From positions 495,538-559,537 of the forward strand of contig BGKB01000046.1 in NCBI GenBank assembly GCA_003116975.1: 64,000 nt of DNA, read 5' to 3'. This document shows, piece by piece, positions 49,567 through 59,640 of this stretch. Under the pieces are notes generated by a model. The model worked only from the letters and a program-made list of their open reading frames with translations. It was not told the origin of the DNA and did not search any database. Positions within the stretch are counted from its first letter, which is position 1. The number at the start of each line of letters is the position of its first letter. This DNA is from Aurantiochytrium sp. KH105 (taxonomy: Eukaryota > Sar > Bigyra > Thraustochytrida > Thraustochytriidae). A program made the position numbers and the translations under genes.

Positions 49567-50429
49567 GACCACACGCAGGTAATGCTGCTGCTGCTGCTGC
49601 TGTTGCCAATGTCCACGCTGCGCTGCGAGAGCCCCTGCGTCTCGCCACGCCCTCGGAGCGGTCCTCACGCGCGCAGCGAGGACCAGCATTCAATCCACTC
49701 GAGTTTGACGAACTTCGTTTGCCTTGCTTGTCGCTTGCTTGCAAGAACAAACAAGAGCGGGAGATGAAAAAAAAAAAAACAGCGATCATGAAGCTTGTCG
49801 AGGCGCGCGGATTCGGATCGGCTCAAGCCGTCAGCCATGGCCAGAAGAAGGTCTTTGCAGGCGGCAAGAACAGGGTGTTTGTTGAAAGTAATCGCTTGCA
49901 AGGAAGACCTTTTCGGGGCCGAAAGCTCACGACGTCTTCATTCGCTTCTTATCATGATGTTCATCTCCAAATCATCTTTTATTGTGCAGACTCTGGGGTC
50001 CTTTTCATTCCCTATCCTTTCCTCTTTTCCGCCGTCGACCGGCCAAACCGTCTTCCCTGTCAGTTCCATCTGCAACGCGAAGAAGAGCACGGGCATCAGC
50101 CCGATTGATTGCGGCTTGGAAAAAGATCCAAAGATTAGCGAAGATTAGACTAGAAGCGGTGACGGGCTCGCAGAGCCTTGGACGTCCGAGACGGCGGCAG
50201 GCAAACGGGGCCTCGTGCGGACGCGCTTGGGACTCGCGTCCGCGGAGAGACAGACCGTCTCGCAGGCGAGCCCACCCGCGTCGTGCCCGCGAGCAAGGAA
50301 AGCTCGCGAGAAAAGTAAAGAAAGACAGTTCATCGCGGCGCGGCAGCTGACGCTCGCTCGCGCGGCAGCCAGGCAGGCAACGAACGAGTGGTAGCGCCGA
50401 AGCGCGCGAGGGAGCAGCGGTGAGCAAAG
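49567..50429. promoter_or_regulatory. Divergent promoter region (SH3-lipin / VPS26)
   Basis: About 860 bases between divergent starts. A poly-A run lies at about 49766-49778. The open frame of the lipin continues upstream with Gln repeats to 49689, but I favour it as leader. No separate gene is supported. Confidence 0.45.
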
Positions 50430-51323
50430 ATGAACTTCCTCGGGTTCGGCAACTCGGCGAGCTTCGTGCTCAAGTTCACAAGCGCAATCAGAGGCCGGCC
50501 GACGAAAAAGATCAAACATGAGGACGGCGGCGTGGAGGAGCTGGTTATCTTCCAGGGCCACGAGCCGATTCAAGGCGAGGTGACGGTGATCCCCAAGGGT
50601 AAAAAACTCGAGCACATTGGCATCAAAGTCGAACTCATTGGTCAGATTGAAATGCTGCATGACCCTGGTCGCAACTCCGAGTTTACTTCGCTCGTCAGTG
50701 AACTCGACTCGCCAGGCCTTTTGTACAACGAAAAGACGTATGGCTTTAACTTTGCAAACGTCCCGAAACAATACGAGTCTTATCGGGGCTTGAATGTGCG
50801 TCTGCGGTACTTTTTGCGCGTCACCGTGACCAAGCCGTACGGGACGTCAACCAAGGAGCACGAGTTCTGGGTACAAAACGTGCAGCCGGAGCCGGAGATT
50901 AACAACTCGATCAAAATGGAGGTGGGCATCGAGGAGTGTCTTCATATTGAGTTCGAGTACCAAAAGTCCAAGTATCATCCGAATGAAGCGGTCGTTGGCA
51001 AAATTTACTTTATGCTTGTGCGCATCAAGATCAAGTACATGGAGCTAGGCATCGTGCGTCGCGAATCGACAGGAACTGGCGACAACATGGTGACGGACTC
51101 AGATAAGCTCACCAAATTTGAAATCATGGACGGGTGCCCCGTGCGCGGCGAAGCGATTCCGGTTCGCCTCTTTCTTTCTGATAGCAACTTGACGCCAACG
51201 TACGAAAATGTCAACAACCAGTTCTCGGTGCGCTACTTTCTCAACTTGGTTCTCGTTGATCAAGAAGAGCGAAGCTACTTTAAGCAGCAAGAGATTACTG
51301 TCTGGAGGAAAGATCTGGGCTGA
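50430..51323 (+). CDS. VPS26: Retromer subunit VPS26
   Basis: Arrestin-fold subunit of the retromer complex, which binds VPS35 and recycles cargo from endosomes. 297 residues, the full family length. Diagnostic blocks: YESYRGLNVRLRYFLRVTV (about 113-131), MEVGIEECLHIEFEYQKSKY (about 166-185), VVGKIYFMLVRIKIKYMEL, KFEIMDGCPVRGEAIPVRLF (about 230-250) and the C-terminus FKQQEITVWRKDLG. The N-terminus MNFLGFGNSASFVLKF fits the conserved start. No break or insertion is seen. Confidence 0.97.
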   Translation: MNFLGFGNSASFVLKFTSAIRGRPTKKIKHEDGGVEELVIFQGHEPIQGEVTVIPKGKKLEHIGIKVELIGQIEMLHDPGRNSEFTSLVSELDSPGLLYNEKTYGFNFANVPKQYESYRGLNVRLRYFLRVTVTKPYGTSTKEHEFWVQNVQPEPEINNSIKMEVGIEECLHIEFEYQKSKYHPNEAVVGKIYFMLVRIKIKYMELGIVRRESTGTGDNMVTDSDKLTKFEIMDGCPVRGEAIPVRLFLSDSNLTPTYENVNNQFSVRYFLNLVLVDQEERSYFKQQEITVWRKDLG

Positions 51324-51793
51324 GTTGAAAGGAAGTAAGGCTAGTATCCAGGTCAGAAAGCTTTTCACATCTACAGGAAGAAGCACTCGGACTCGACTTC
51401 GTCCATCTCGCGACTTCTTTCCTTCTACCCCCTCTCCCCTCGCCCCTTCCCTCCCCCCCCCCCAAAAAAACAAAAATACAATATTTTTCTCTTTTTCTGA
51501 CTGTGAATTGTGAGCGAGCAAGCTTGGCACATTGCCTTGAGATTCGAAGATTGTTCATTCGGTCTTTTTCAAAAATCGGCGCACAGGACTAAGTTTAGAC
51601 GCGAAAGGGCACGAAAAGAGGGTCGGTCGTCCAGGAAATCGAAAGCTCGATGCCTCAATCGTTTGTCCAAAAGCGACATTCTTAAAACTAGCTCCTCCTT
51701 TGCATAGATCGCGAAGATGGCTCAAGACAAAAGCAAGGAAAAGACTTTGACGATGAGTGTAAACATAAAAGATGGACTTTTCATTCAGATCGA
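51324..51793. other. Convergent intergenic region (VPS26 / type I membrane protein)
   Basis: It contains a C-run followed by an A-run (about 51453-51475) and A/T-rich DNA. No gene is seen. Confidence 0.5.
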
Positions 51794-52357
51794 TTATTGC
51801 TTTTCGGCGGGCGCAGCCTGGGCAGCTCCGGGCTGAACGACGATGACCTGCTTTGTTTTTCTGCAGCAGCAGCAGTAGATGCCGAGGATGATGAGAATGA
51901 GAACAAGGAGAGCACCGACGCCAAGGGCGACGAGGATGCCAACACCCATTGCAAAAAGACCCTCGACAGCTTCTCCCAAATCGCAAAGTCCGGGCCAGAG
52001 GGCAACAGTGCCAGAAGAATCAACCATGCACTGCTCCTCATCGCAGTCATACGCCCAATCTCCCGAGTCGGACGGGTCTGAGGTGCCACAGGTGCAGCTC
52101 GCGGCAGACACGGGTGTACCATCATAGTTAGCGACAATGTGAAGGCAGTACGAGGTCGAATTCGTCTCGTCCGACGTTTGGTAGGCGTCGGCACTGCAGC
52201 CCTTGATGGAGCCTTCGGTCAGCGTGTACGAGGTTATCGAGGAGTCGATGGCGTCGCAGCACAGGTGCTCGCCCGAAGCGCACGTGAGGTAGTCAGCACG
52301 AGCAAGGTGCGGCATGAGAGCCATTGCACCGACAATGACAAAGATTGAACGCATCAT
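51794..52357 (-). CDS. Small type I membrane protein with cysteine-rich ectodomain
   Basis: Tandem ATGs at 52357 and 52354; 187 residues from the first. Residues 1-21 are a signal peptide (IFVIVGAMALMPHLARA, cleavage expected after ARA). The ectodomain of about 105 residues has ten or more cysteines in pairs (ASGEHLCCDAID, SCTCGTSD, CDEEQCMVD) and N-glycosylation sites (NST). A transmembrane helix (about 128-155: VGILVALGVGALLVLILIIL) ends in CCCC, a likely palmitoylation site, with a short Pro/Ala/Gln tail. No known family recognised. Confidence 0.8.
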   Translation of the reverse strand: MMRSIFVIVGAMALMPHLARADYLTCASGEHLCCDAIDSSITSYTLTEGSIKGCSADAYQTSDETNSTSYCLHIVANYDGTPVSAASCTCGTSDPSDSGDWAYDCDEEQCMVDSSGTVALWPGLCDLGEAVEGLFAMGVGILVALGVGALLVLILIILGIYCCCCRKTKQVIVVQPGAAQAAPAEKQ

Positions 52358-53188
52358 CCTGCTCGCTGGCTTGTTGACGTCTATTCCTTGGGTTTCTAGG
52401 CCAACTTCTGCGGGATTTCGGGTTTGCGAAGCGCGAGGCCCGCCCAGGGCGAAAACCTCTAAAAGATCATAGGGAACACGCGACAAAGTGATGTAGCCGT
52501 TGACTATCTATGAATTGAATGTGGCCATCAGAAGTTTGCACGAATTATAGAGTGCGGCTTTTGCCCGTAAAGATACGTGAGTTGTTCGGCCAAGGTCTGA
52601 GATCAAGTCGATGTTCCACGGTCCCGCAGTTTTTATATCCGTTGGGATGGTCGCGGGACATTTGTTCTCGGGACGCGCATCATGGGGGCCGTTGCGCTGG
52701 CCCTGGCGCTTCCGCCTTTTCGGAGCCGTCGGATGGCTATCCTGAATTCGGTTCTGTGCTGCTCCGACACAAAGAGTATTGTATCTGGCTGCTCGAACGG
52801 CTACATATGTTTTATAAAGTGCCATAAAATCGAGTGAGATAGAAAGGCCGGTCCAGTCTTGCAATTTTTGTTGTGGTATGAGCGCGAAAGAATGCTCAGT
52901 GATGTTGATGGCGAGCTGAAGAGAGTAGCAAGAAGGATGGCGGAAACGAAATCCGGCAGAAAAAGAAGACCTTCTTCGTGTCTTGCATGGGGACGACGTT
53001 AAGGAATTATCTCGAATGCAAGCTCATGGAGCAGCCCACGTCCTACTAGGCCCACTAGGCCTCGGCCTACTACTCAACGGTGCGAGTGAGTGAAAAAGAA
53101 TCAATCGAAGGACCACAAGAGCGGTGGATGCATGCAAGCAAGAATCGCGGACGGTCGCTTGCGCACGCAAAAGTGGAAGCGCCCAAGA
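52358..53188. promoter_or_regulatory. Divergent promoter region (membrane protein / propeller protein)
   Basis: About 830 bases between two divergent starts. The motif TAGGCCTCGGCC (53056-53067) sits about 120 bases before the plus-strand start and also occurs at 749-760. No gene is seen. Confidence 0.45.
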
Positions 53189-54832
53189 ATGGGGGCGCGA
53201 GCAGTGCTCGTGGCGTGGACGTTAGCTCTTGTGCTGGCGAGGTCCCCAGGGCAAACGGAAACGGCACGATTGCGCGACTTTTTGCAGCATCATGCTGTGC
53301 ACGAGGGGCTCGCGTCGGCGTCTCGGACGTGGGCTGCCACGGCGTATGGGGATGGCGTGCGCTGGACTGAAGTCGGGCCAGAGGTCTCCGAGGCATGGAC
53401 AACGCGCTGGGAAACCACACGAGAACGCGAGGCGTATCGACCCGGCCAACCAAAGGGAACAACAGTAGCACTTTCCAACAAAGGTGGACACCGCTGGGGA
53501 CGAGGAAAACCACGGACACCCGGCTTCGGGAAAGATGAGCATGCGAGCGAAACAACAGCAATCCCAAGCTTTTTCTACGATGGTATAAATGGCCCATGTG
53601 CTCGCGAAGGCGCAAGCATTAGCAGTCTCCGCGAGGCATGTCCACGTGAGGAAACCGAAGCGAATGCGCAGAGACCGGCCAAGGAGAATCTTGCAGCTGG
53701 GCCGCAGCTGTTGGATGTGATGCAACAAAAGAGCATATTTGTCGCAGTGCGCCCCGCCACAGCAAGCATGCACGACACAGTTATTGAAAGGTTTCACAAT
53801 GGGCACAGCTGGGTGTTTGTGAGACACTACATGAGCGAAACGACGGATGCAACACAAGTCTTTACGTGGCAGAATCGAGTCTATGTGATCACCTCCCGTG
53901 GCGACCTTGTAGAGAGGCGACGCACGCGCGACGAACGTCTGGAATGGTATCAAATGCGCGGCCTGGACCTGTCTGGCGCGGTCAGCGTATCAACGCGGAG
54001 GCGGTCAACCTCTGCATTTTTTCTCAATCGCGAGGGGCGCATTCTTGAAAGAAAAGGCTCCCCTCCGCCTTTGGGCAAGGAGGTCCCGGACGGTGGTTCC
54101 GAGGACGAATTCTTTTCATGGATTGCCTATAAGAGCGAGTTCAATACGGGCCGTGCCAGCGCAGAACGGCTTGTGAGTATTGTAGATGCGGAAGGCCTGG
54201 AGCCGGGGACGCTGCTGTTTGTGAGCGAGAGCGGGTATTTGCTCCGCGGTTTGCTCCAATTTCGATCTCGGGTCATTTCGTTAGACTTTATAGGAGCGCC
54301 AAGGAACTTTCGGCTGCTCGATTCACCGGGCGTGCTGTCCTACGGCAAGCTGTTTTTGACCACTGTGAGCGGAGACCTTGCGCAGTTGTCATTGAACGGC
54401 AGTGTTGAAAGCTCGATAAATTGGCACGTGTACGAAAAGGCGCGCAGCTCGATGGCACTTTCTGGGGCCTTGGGTCCTGTGCTAGCACTTGGGCGCGCCA
54501 TCGTTGCAGTTAATCGAAATGGTGAGCTTGTAGTTGTTGAGATTGGAGCAAGTTTAACGCAGTGGTGGTCCCGCGGTATGCCCGTGGACCCCACGACGGG
54601 CGAGGGGGTTCCACTGCGTTGGATGTCACCGCGCCAAGTCAATGCGGACATGCTCGTGGCATACACTGTGGATGATCGGATGGCTCTTTTCAGGCATGAA
54701 ACAGGAAAATGGGTTTGGTCTTTGGTGGATCTTCCGGAGCTGAGTTCCGAGGCGGAATACTGCATTGGTGATCGCAATCAACCAAACTCGTGCATGCCTG
54801 TGGATCTTGATGCAATGACCCAAGAAGAATGA
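53189..54832 (+). CDS. Secreted beta-propeller-like protein of unknown function
   Basis: ATG 53189 (A at -3, G at +4) begins a signal peptide (MGARAVLVAWTLALVLA); 547 residues. An in-frame ATG at 53132 has a poorer context, and the open frame upstream of it begins at a GTG. Residues about 25-190 are disordered and charged. From about 215, repeating beta-strand units appear: VFVRHYMSETTDATQVF, RVYVITSRGDLVERR, SAFFLNREGRILER, TLLFVSESGYLLRG, KLFLTTVSGDLAQL, AIVAVNRNGELVVVE, and MLVAYTVDDRMALF. Each has an (I/V/F)-x-x-(R/S)-x-G-x-(L/I) hairpin, as in tectonin-like or plant secreted six-bladed propellers. Function unknown. Its last 104 bases plus 9 bases after the stop are duplicated downstream. 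Confidence 0.75.
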   Translation: MGARAVLVAWTLALVLARSPGQTETARLRDFLQHHAVHEGLASASRTWAATAYGDGVRWTEVGPEVSEAWTTRWETTREREAYRPGQPKGTTVALSNKGGHRWGRGKPRTPGFGKDEHASETTAIPSFFYDGINGPCAREGASISSLREACPREETEANAQRPAKENLAAGPQLLDVMQQKSIFVAVRPATASMHDTVIERFHNGHSWVFVRHYMSETTDATQVFTWQNRVYVITSRGDLVERRRTRDERLEWYQMRGLDLSGAVSVSTRRRSTSAFFLNREGRILERKGSPPPLGKEVPDGGSEDEFFSWIAYKSEFNTGRASAERLVSIVDAEGLEPGTLLFVSESGYLLRGLLQFRSRVISLDFIGAPRNFRLLDSPGVLSYGKLFLTTVSGDLAQLSLNGSVESSINWHVYEKARSSMALSGALGPVLALGRAIVAVNRNGELVVVEIGASLTQWWSRGMPVDPTTGEGVPLRWMSPRQVNADMLVAYTVDDRMALFRHETGKWVWSLVDLPELSSEAEYCIGDRNQPNSCMPVDLDAMTQEE

Positions 54833-54954
54833 GTGAGAGTCATCTTCCCGAGCTAATTTCTGAGGTGGAATATTGCATCGGCGATCGAAATCAACCAAAC
54901 TTGAGTTTGCCTGTGGATACGGATGTCATGAACCGAGAGGAATTGGAGAGAGTC
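54729..54954. repeat. 113-bp tandem duplication of the 3' end of the propeller gene
   Basis: Copy 1 (54729-54841) covers the final codons, stop and a few bases of the propeller gene. Copy 2 (54842-54954) follows directly. I count about 25 differences and no gaps, about 78% identity. Copy 2 keeps an open frame matching copy 1 (LPEL-SEVEYCIGDRNQPN) and ends in its own ATG TAG. The 113-bp period puts it out of frame with the gene. Confidence 0.9.
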
Positions 54955-55648
54955 ATGTAGCAATAAACAGGAGCCTTGTTACCGTTCCTGAAGAAAAGTG
55001 ATGTGAAGTCTGCCGCATCGACTGCTCACAATGTATGTAAAGATAACAAACACCAAGACATTATTCTCTTCCTTTTTCGAAGGGCTAGGTAGAGTAGGCC
55101 TGCTGGAAGCTGTCTTACGCGGTGCTTTCTGTACAAGCGATGCGTAAGATCACGCAGATTTACACCCGCATTGTTGAGAATTGGGACGAAGCTTCCGGGT
55201 ACAGATCAATCCACAGTTCGTGCTCGCTGCTGCAGTGGACCTTTTATTGTCGTATTCGGCAGAAGTGGCGAGATTTATCAAGCTACGCTGTCACAAACTC
55301 GTAGCTCAACGAATGCATTCGATAGCATGCGGTTCAGTCGGGTACAAGAGGTCTGGTCAAAGGATATTTGAAATTGCTGGGAAAATTGTGGTGAGGGAGC
55401 TCGCTAGCCCTTGCCATTGCTTATGAAGAATGGTTAAGCGCGGAAGACTTCGGGAAAACTCTTGCTATCGAAGAGCAGAAATTTTTGTTCAGCAATAGAG
55501 CAAGAGTGTATGAATGTATGAATATACGTAAATGTGTTTTGTTGTGTATGGTATGAGAAGAATGTTGAAGGTGCAGAGTGGTTTGTTTATGTGTGGCTGT
55601 GTGGAACGGCAAAAGGTCGGGATAGCATTGCGCAGAGGTCATTCAATG
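54833..55648. other. Convergent intergenic region after the propeller gene
   Basis: It begins with the duplicated gene end (to 54954). The rest, about 700 bases, is A/T-richer, with no supported gene. Confidence 0.5.
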
Positions 55649-56974
55649 TCACGCGGAGGCGGCCCGGGGAGTGGGGATCAATTTACACTTTTTCAAGTCG
55701 GCGACTTCAATTTCCCAGTCGACAGCAGTCCGCTTGCCGCAGGTCTGTTTGCCTTGGTAGTCCGGAACAAAGAGGCCATGGTGGTAGTCTGAGACGAGAA
55801 GGCCGAGGACTTCCTCCTCGAAACAGTCATCCTGAGAGAGGAAGCCACATGTTGCTACATCATCGTCGAGCGAGGCGACCTCACGGCCGTCGCTGACGAT
55901 GCGCTCGGGCGCCCTCGGAAGCAAAGTGTCAAGCTCGAGGACGTCGTTACTGGGCAGAGAGAAGGCGGATGTAGAGTTGTTCTCGAAGAGGCGTACATCG
56001 TCGGCGGGTTCAGTGATGTCAGTATCAATTGAGCTCTGCGTGCTAAGGTTCCGCGGGCGCGACAAGAGGAAGCGCGAAGGTTGAAGCGAAAGCGGCTGGA
56101 GAGGCTGAGGATGCACGCGGTGCTGGTTGTAGTGCATGTTGCGCGAACGAGGGCTGAGGACGGGTTTCCTCGAGATGAGGGGCTTGACCGTGATGGGTTC
56201 GATCCTGCTGGCGGCACGATGTGCTGCGGCGCGAGCAGAGATGGGTGCCGCAGAAAGTCCACCGTTGGCCTCGGCCTTGAGGTTCCGTGCCTCGTGATAT
56301 CCCGTGACAAACATGCCGCGAATACCGTACTTGACGCGCGTGCCGCGGAAGCAGGGCCAGATTTGCCTTCTGCGGAAAAGCTTGATGAGGCTTGCCTCGA
56401 CGTCTTCTGGGAAAGGGTTACGGCCAGTCTTGGGATCGCCGGTGACATGGGAGCGCACGGTGTGGACAAAGGTAAGGTGCGGGTTCTTGAGTTTCGACTT
56501 GCGGCTGGCCTCCCACTCCTCGAAGCACTCGCGGCTCATGATGCCGCTGGCATCGACGTATCCGCGCTCGTCACGGCGCACGTGTGTCATGAAGATCTCC
56601 ATGCTTGTCTTGGGGGTATCGGAGGAGGTTCGCCTGCAGAAGGGAGCGACGTTGTGCTTGGATGTGGCAAAGCGGCGCTGGTTCTGCTGAAGGCGAGCTT
56701 GGAGATGGTGGGTGATGGGCTGCGAGGTGTGCTTGGTGGTGGTGACACATGAGCGAGCACGAGCCTGCATGGTGGCGGCGGCTTCCTTGATGTTGGCCTT
56801 GCAGGCCTCGTTGTAGACATTTGCGGAGGCGGCATTGTTCTGGTGCTGATAGTACGATGGCCATGCGTCAAAGTCCTCGAGGCCGGCGCCGTTGATAGCG
56901 GAGACCGAGGTGGTGGTTGTGTTGGTCATGTCAGCCTCGATGGGCGAGCAGGGTTGTGTCGTGTTGTTGGCCAT
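55649..56974 (-). CDS. Unrecognised 441-residue protein
   Basis: ATG 56974, 441 residues, continuous. Residues 1-60 are Asn/Thr-rich. About 60-115 is basic and Gln-rich. The most structured part is about 125-230: MEIFMTHVRRDERGYVDASGI, CFEEWEASRKSKLK, VHTVRSHVTGDPKTGRNPFPED, then SLIKLFRRRQIWPCFRGTRVKYGIRG. This has several Trp/Phe and charged residues and could be a small novel domain. About 240-330 is basic and disordered, with RPR/SRN motifs. The C-terminal 110 residues are acidic (DNDVLELDTLLPR, DDDVATCGFLSQDDCFEEE) and could act as an activating or binding tail. No family recognised. Confidence 0.65.
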   Translation of the reverse strand: MANNTTQPCSPIEADMTNTTTTSVSAINGAGLEDFDAWPSYYQHQNNAASANVYNEACKANIKEAAATMQARARSCVTTTKHTSQPITHHLQARLQQNQRRFATSKHNVAPFCRRTSSDTPKTSMEIFMTHVRRDERGYVDASGIMSRECFEEWEASRKSKLKNPHLTFVHTVRSHVTGDPKTGRNPFPEDVEASLIKLFRRRQIWPCFRGTRVKYGIRGMFVTGYHEARNLKAEANGGLSAAPISARAAAHRAASRIEPITVKPLISRKPVLSPRSRNMHYNQHRVHPQPLQPLSLQPSRFLLSRPRNLSTQSSIDTDITEPADDVRLFENNSTSAFSLPSNDVLELDTLLPRAPERIVSDGREVASLDDDVATCGFLSQDDCFEEEVLGLLVSDYHHGLFVPDYQGKQTCGKRTAVDWEIEVADLKKCKLIPTPRAASA

Positions 56975-57322
56975 CTTGCTAGCTAGCTTGACCTTGCAAC
57001 TTGATGAGGATGGAGCTTGCTTGGTGTTGCAAGAAGAATCCTTTGGTTTGGCTTTCTTGGCGATTCAAGGTGAGGGAGATGTCCTTGATCTCGGTAAAAG
57101 TGCGCTTGCAGGTACCGCACACGTTGTCGGCGATGCCTGTGCGAGGGAGGGATGGCGAGGGGTCCGAGCGAGTGATCGAGTTATGCTCGTCAATCACAGC
57201 GCGAGGTTTGCGTGTGATTGGATCTTTGCGGTAGTTCGTCCGATTTTCGAGGTCGAGGGAGCCGCTACGTTTCTAGTTTGCTCGGGCTCCTTGGTTTGGC
57301 TTTGGCTTGGCTCCTGGAGCTC

Positions 57323-57358
<36 letters not shown>
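57323..57358. repeat. (CTTG)n tetranucleotide array
   Basis: About nine CTTG units. Confidence 0.9.
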
Positions 57359-57535
57359 TGCTTCTTTGCTAGCGAGGTGCTTTGTCTGGTCTTTCTGGAT
57401 TGGCTTCTTGGTTTGTTCTCGAGGCGGGCCAGACCAGCTGCAGTGGAGGTGGTACCACCGTCGGGCGGGGCGGGGGCGTGTGAGCGGGCGTTTCGAAGTT
57501 TGGCTCTTTCTTTGTCTGTCTTGGTTGGCTGGATG

Positions 57536-57606
57536 GCTGCCTGCTTGCCTGCCTGCCTGTCTGCCTGCCTGCCTGGCCCTTGCTTGCTCGCTTGCTTGCT
57601 CGCTTG
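57536..57606. repeat. Degenerate (TGCC)/(CTTG) array
   Basis: TGCC units merge into CTTG units over about 70 bases. Confidence 0.8.
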
Positions 57607-59133
57607 CTTCCTTTTTTCCTTCCTCCCTGCCTGCGTGCCGAGAGCGAGCGAGGATTACTGGGGGTTTCGCCACTTGTGCTCGGCGCCGCGAGCTCGGCTC
57701 CTCCGCTCGCCTCGTGTCGGCTCCCGGGCTCGGTTTCTGCTCTGCTCTCTGCTCCGCTCTGCGCAGACCTGGGGACGTGTGCTCGCTCGCTCGCGGCCTC
57801 GGCATGCCTGCCTCAGCCTGCGAGCCGCCGCTCGCGCATCCACCCTTGCCTCCCCTCGCCTGCCTCCAATGGACGCGAGGCCCGTCTCGTCTAGTCATCC
57901 TCCTCCTCCCTTTTCCCTTTCCCGCACCTCCCTCTCCCTGCAATCTTTTCACTTCCTATTGTATTCTTTTTATTTCTTTTCGTTCTTTCTTTCACAATTC
58001 ATAATTTCTTTCGATGAACCTTTTATTCTTTGACTCTGCCCGATCTTTGGGCCATCGATCGACGAATCGATTGACAAATCGACGTGACTGCCTCCTACGC
58101 GCCTTTCACACCCTTCCTCCCTTCTTCCATTGGTCCTTCCTGGGTTGCTTCCGTGTTTACCTTCCGGCTTGCACTATTTGCCTTTCTTTCTGTCGCTTTC
58201 TTTTTAGGTTCGATTCGCTTTTTGCCTTTTTTTTTTGATGTACGAAAAAAAGAAGAAAGAAATAAGAAAATCTTTTATTCTCTCTCTCTGTTTTCTTGCC
58301 TGGTCTCAAGCTAGCTAGCTAGATCGCGAGAGCATCTTGCTCTCCATTTTTAATCCATCTTCTTCTGCGGCCCTCGAGGCCGATCCCTGCCCGAGTGCCG
58401 CCTCCCTGATAGCCACCCCTCCTCGGCTCCCCGCTCCCGCTTATCCTCGGACTGGGCTGGGGCGCCCCTCCTTCCCTCCCTCCTCCTCTGCCTCCATCTT
58501 CCTTTTCTCGGGTGGGCCGCCCCTGCCATACGTTTCGGAAGAAAGACCACACCACAGCGGGCCACAGCTAGGCAAAGCGCGCCGCCTAGGAAGCGCGCGC
58601 CCGCAGCGGCGGGCCGCCCCAACCCCGGTCGTCGCCACGCGCTTTTCCTCTCGCTCCCTGCTTTGCCCCAGCCTCCCGCTCCGCCTGCGCCTGCCGCCGT
58701 CAGCCCGCCCCTTCCTTCCGCCCGCCGGCTCGCCGCGCCTGTCTTGGACCCGGCGTCCCGGCCCCGCTTGTCGTGACGCCGCGCCCCAGCGATGACGAGC
58801 TGCAAGAATCTCCGAGCCTTTCTCTAGGCTCTTCTCCTGCTTCGCGCCCCTGTATACCACCAAGGCAGGGCAGTGCTCCCTGCTGCTGCTGCGTGCGTCG
58901 GAGGCGCAGACTCCGCGCCGCTCCAGACGCGACCAGACGCGCCGACGGACGCGCGGCCGCAGATGGCAGCCCTGGATGTAGGCCTTCCGTACCCGCCCCG
59001 CCGCCTTCACAGGCTGGGGGAGAGCCACAAGCAGCCAGGCAGAGGCGGCGTCTTGGTGGGAGGAGGCCACCGGCACGCCCTCCTTTTCCAACGCCCCGCC
59101 CCACCCGCGCCGTCCTCGGCCGCGCTTCTCGAT

Positions 59134-59201
59134 GCGTCGCGTTGCGTTGCGTCGCGTCGCGTCGCGTCGCGTTGTGTTGCGTTGCGTTGCGTTGCGTTGC
59201 G
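59134..59201. repeat. (CGTTG)/(CGTCG)n pentanucleotide array
   Basis: About 13 units alternating GCGTT and GCGTC. Confidence 0.9.
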
Positions 59202-59605
59202 GTCACGTCAAGACGAGCGGGAGCTCGCTCGTCTCGATGCAGATGGATGGCCATGGTGGCTGGCGAGCAAAGCAAATGCGCGACGGTAGCTGTAAATGAG
59301 CAGTGCGCACTTGGCAGGAACCCTCGCGAATGCGCGCCCCAAGTGAAGAATCGCCCCCGGAACGGAAGGCCAGCATGCGAAGCGAGGAGTGGCTGCGCGC
59401 GAACCCCTCCCTCCTTCCCTGCAAGGCGGCCCGCGCGGCCGGCTGCGGCCGGAGGGGGCGGGGCGGGGCAGGGCCCGGAAAGCGAGCGAGCTCGCGCGGG
59501 ACGCCTCGCAACGCAATCTCGCCCGCCTCGCCAGTCAGGCAGCCGGTCTGGGGCCGTGCGTGGCGCGGCGAGTCGGGCCGCGGGCCGCGCATTCATCTAC
59601 GCTTT

Positions 59606-59640
59606 CATCCATTCATTCATTCATTCAATCATTCATTCAT
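59606..59640. repeat. (CATT)n array
   Basis: About eight CATT units; a looser CATT-rich region lies at about 60266-60345. Confidence 0.9.

Larger units (their letters stand above)
56975..58300. other. Gene-free region right of the last gene, part 1
   Basis: This starts with the presumed promoter of the 441-residue protein, including AGCT repeats at about 56978. It then has (CTTG)n and (CTGC)n blocks and an A/T-rich, TTTC-rich stretch (about 57950-58270). No supported gene. Confidence 0.5.

Noticed and set aside
49567..49689. N-terminal extension of SH3-lipin with a Gln run
   Set aside because: It encodes CAG-repeat glutamines and biased residues; the ATG at 49566 has a good context. It remains possible.
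53090..53131. Upstream extension of the propeller protein
   Set aside because: The first codon there is GTG; the first ATG is at 53132, and the best context with a signal peptide is at 53189.
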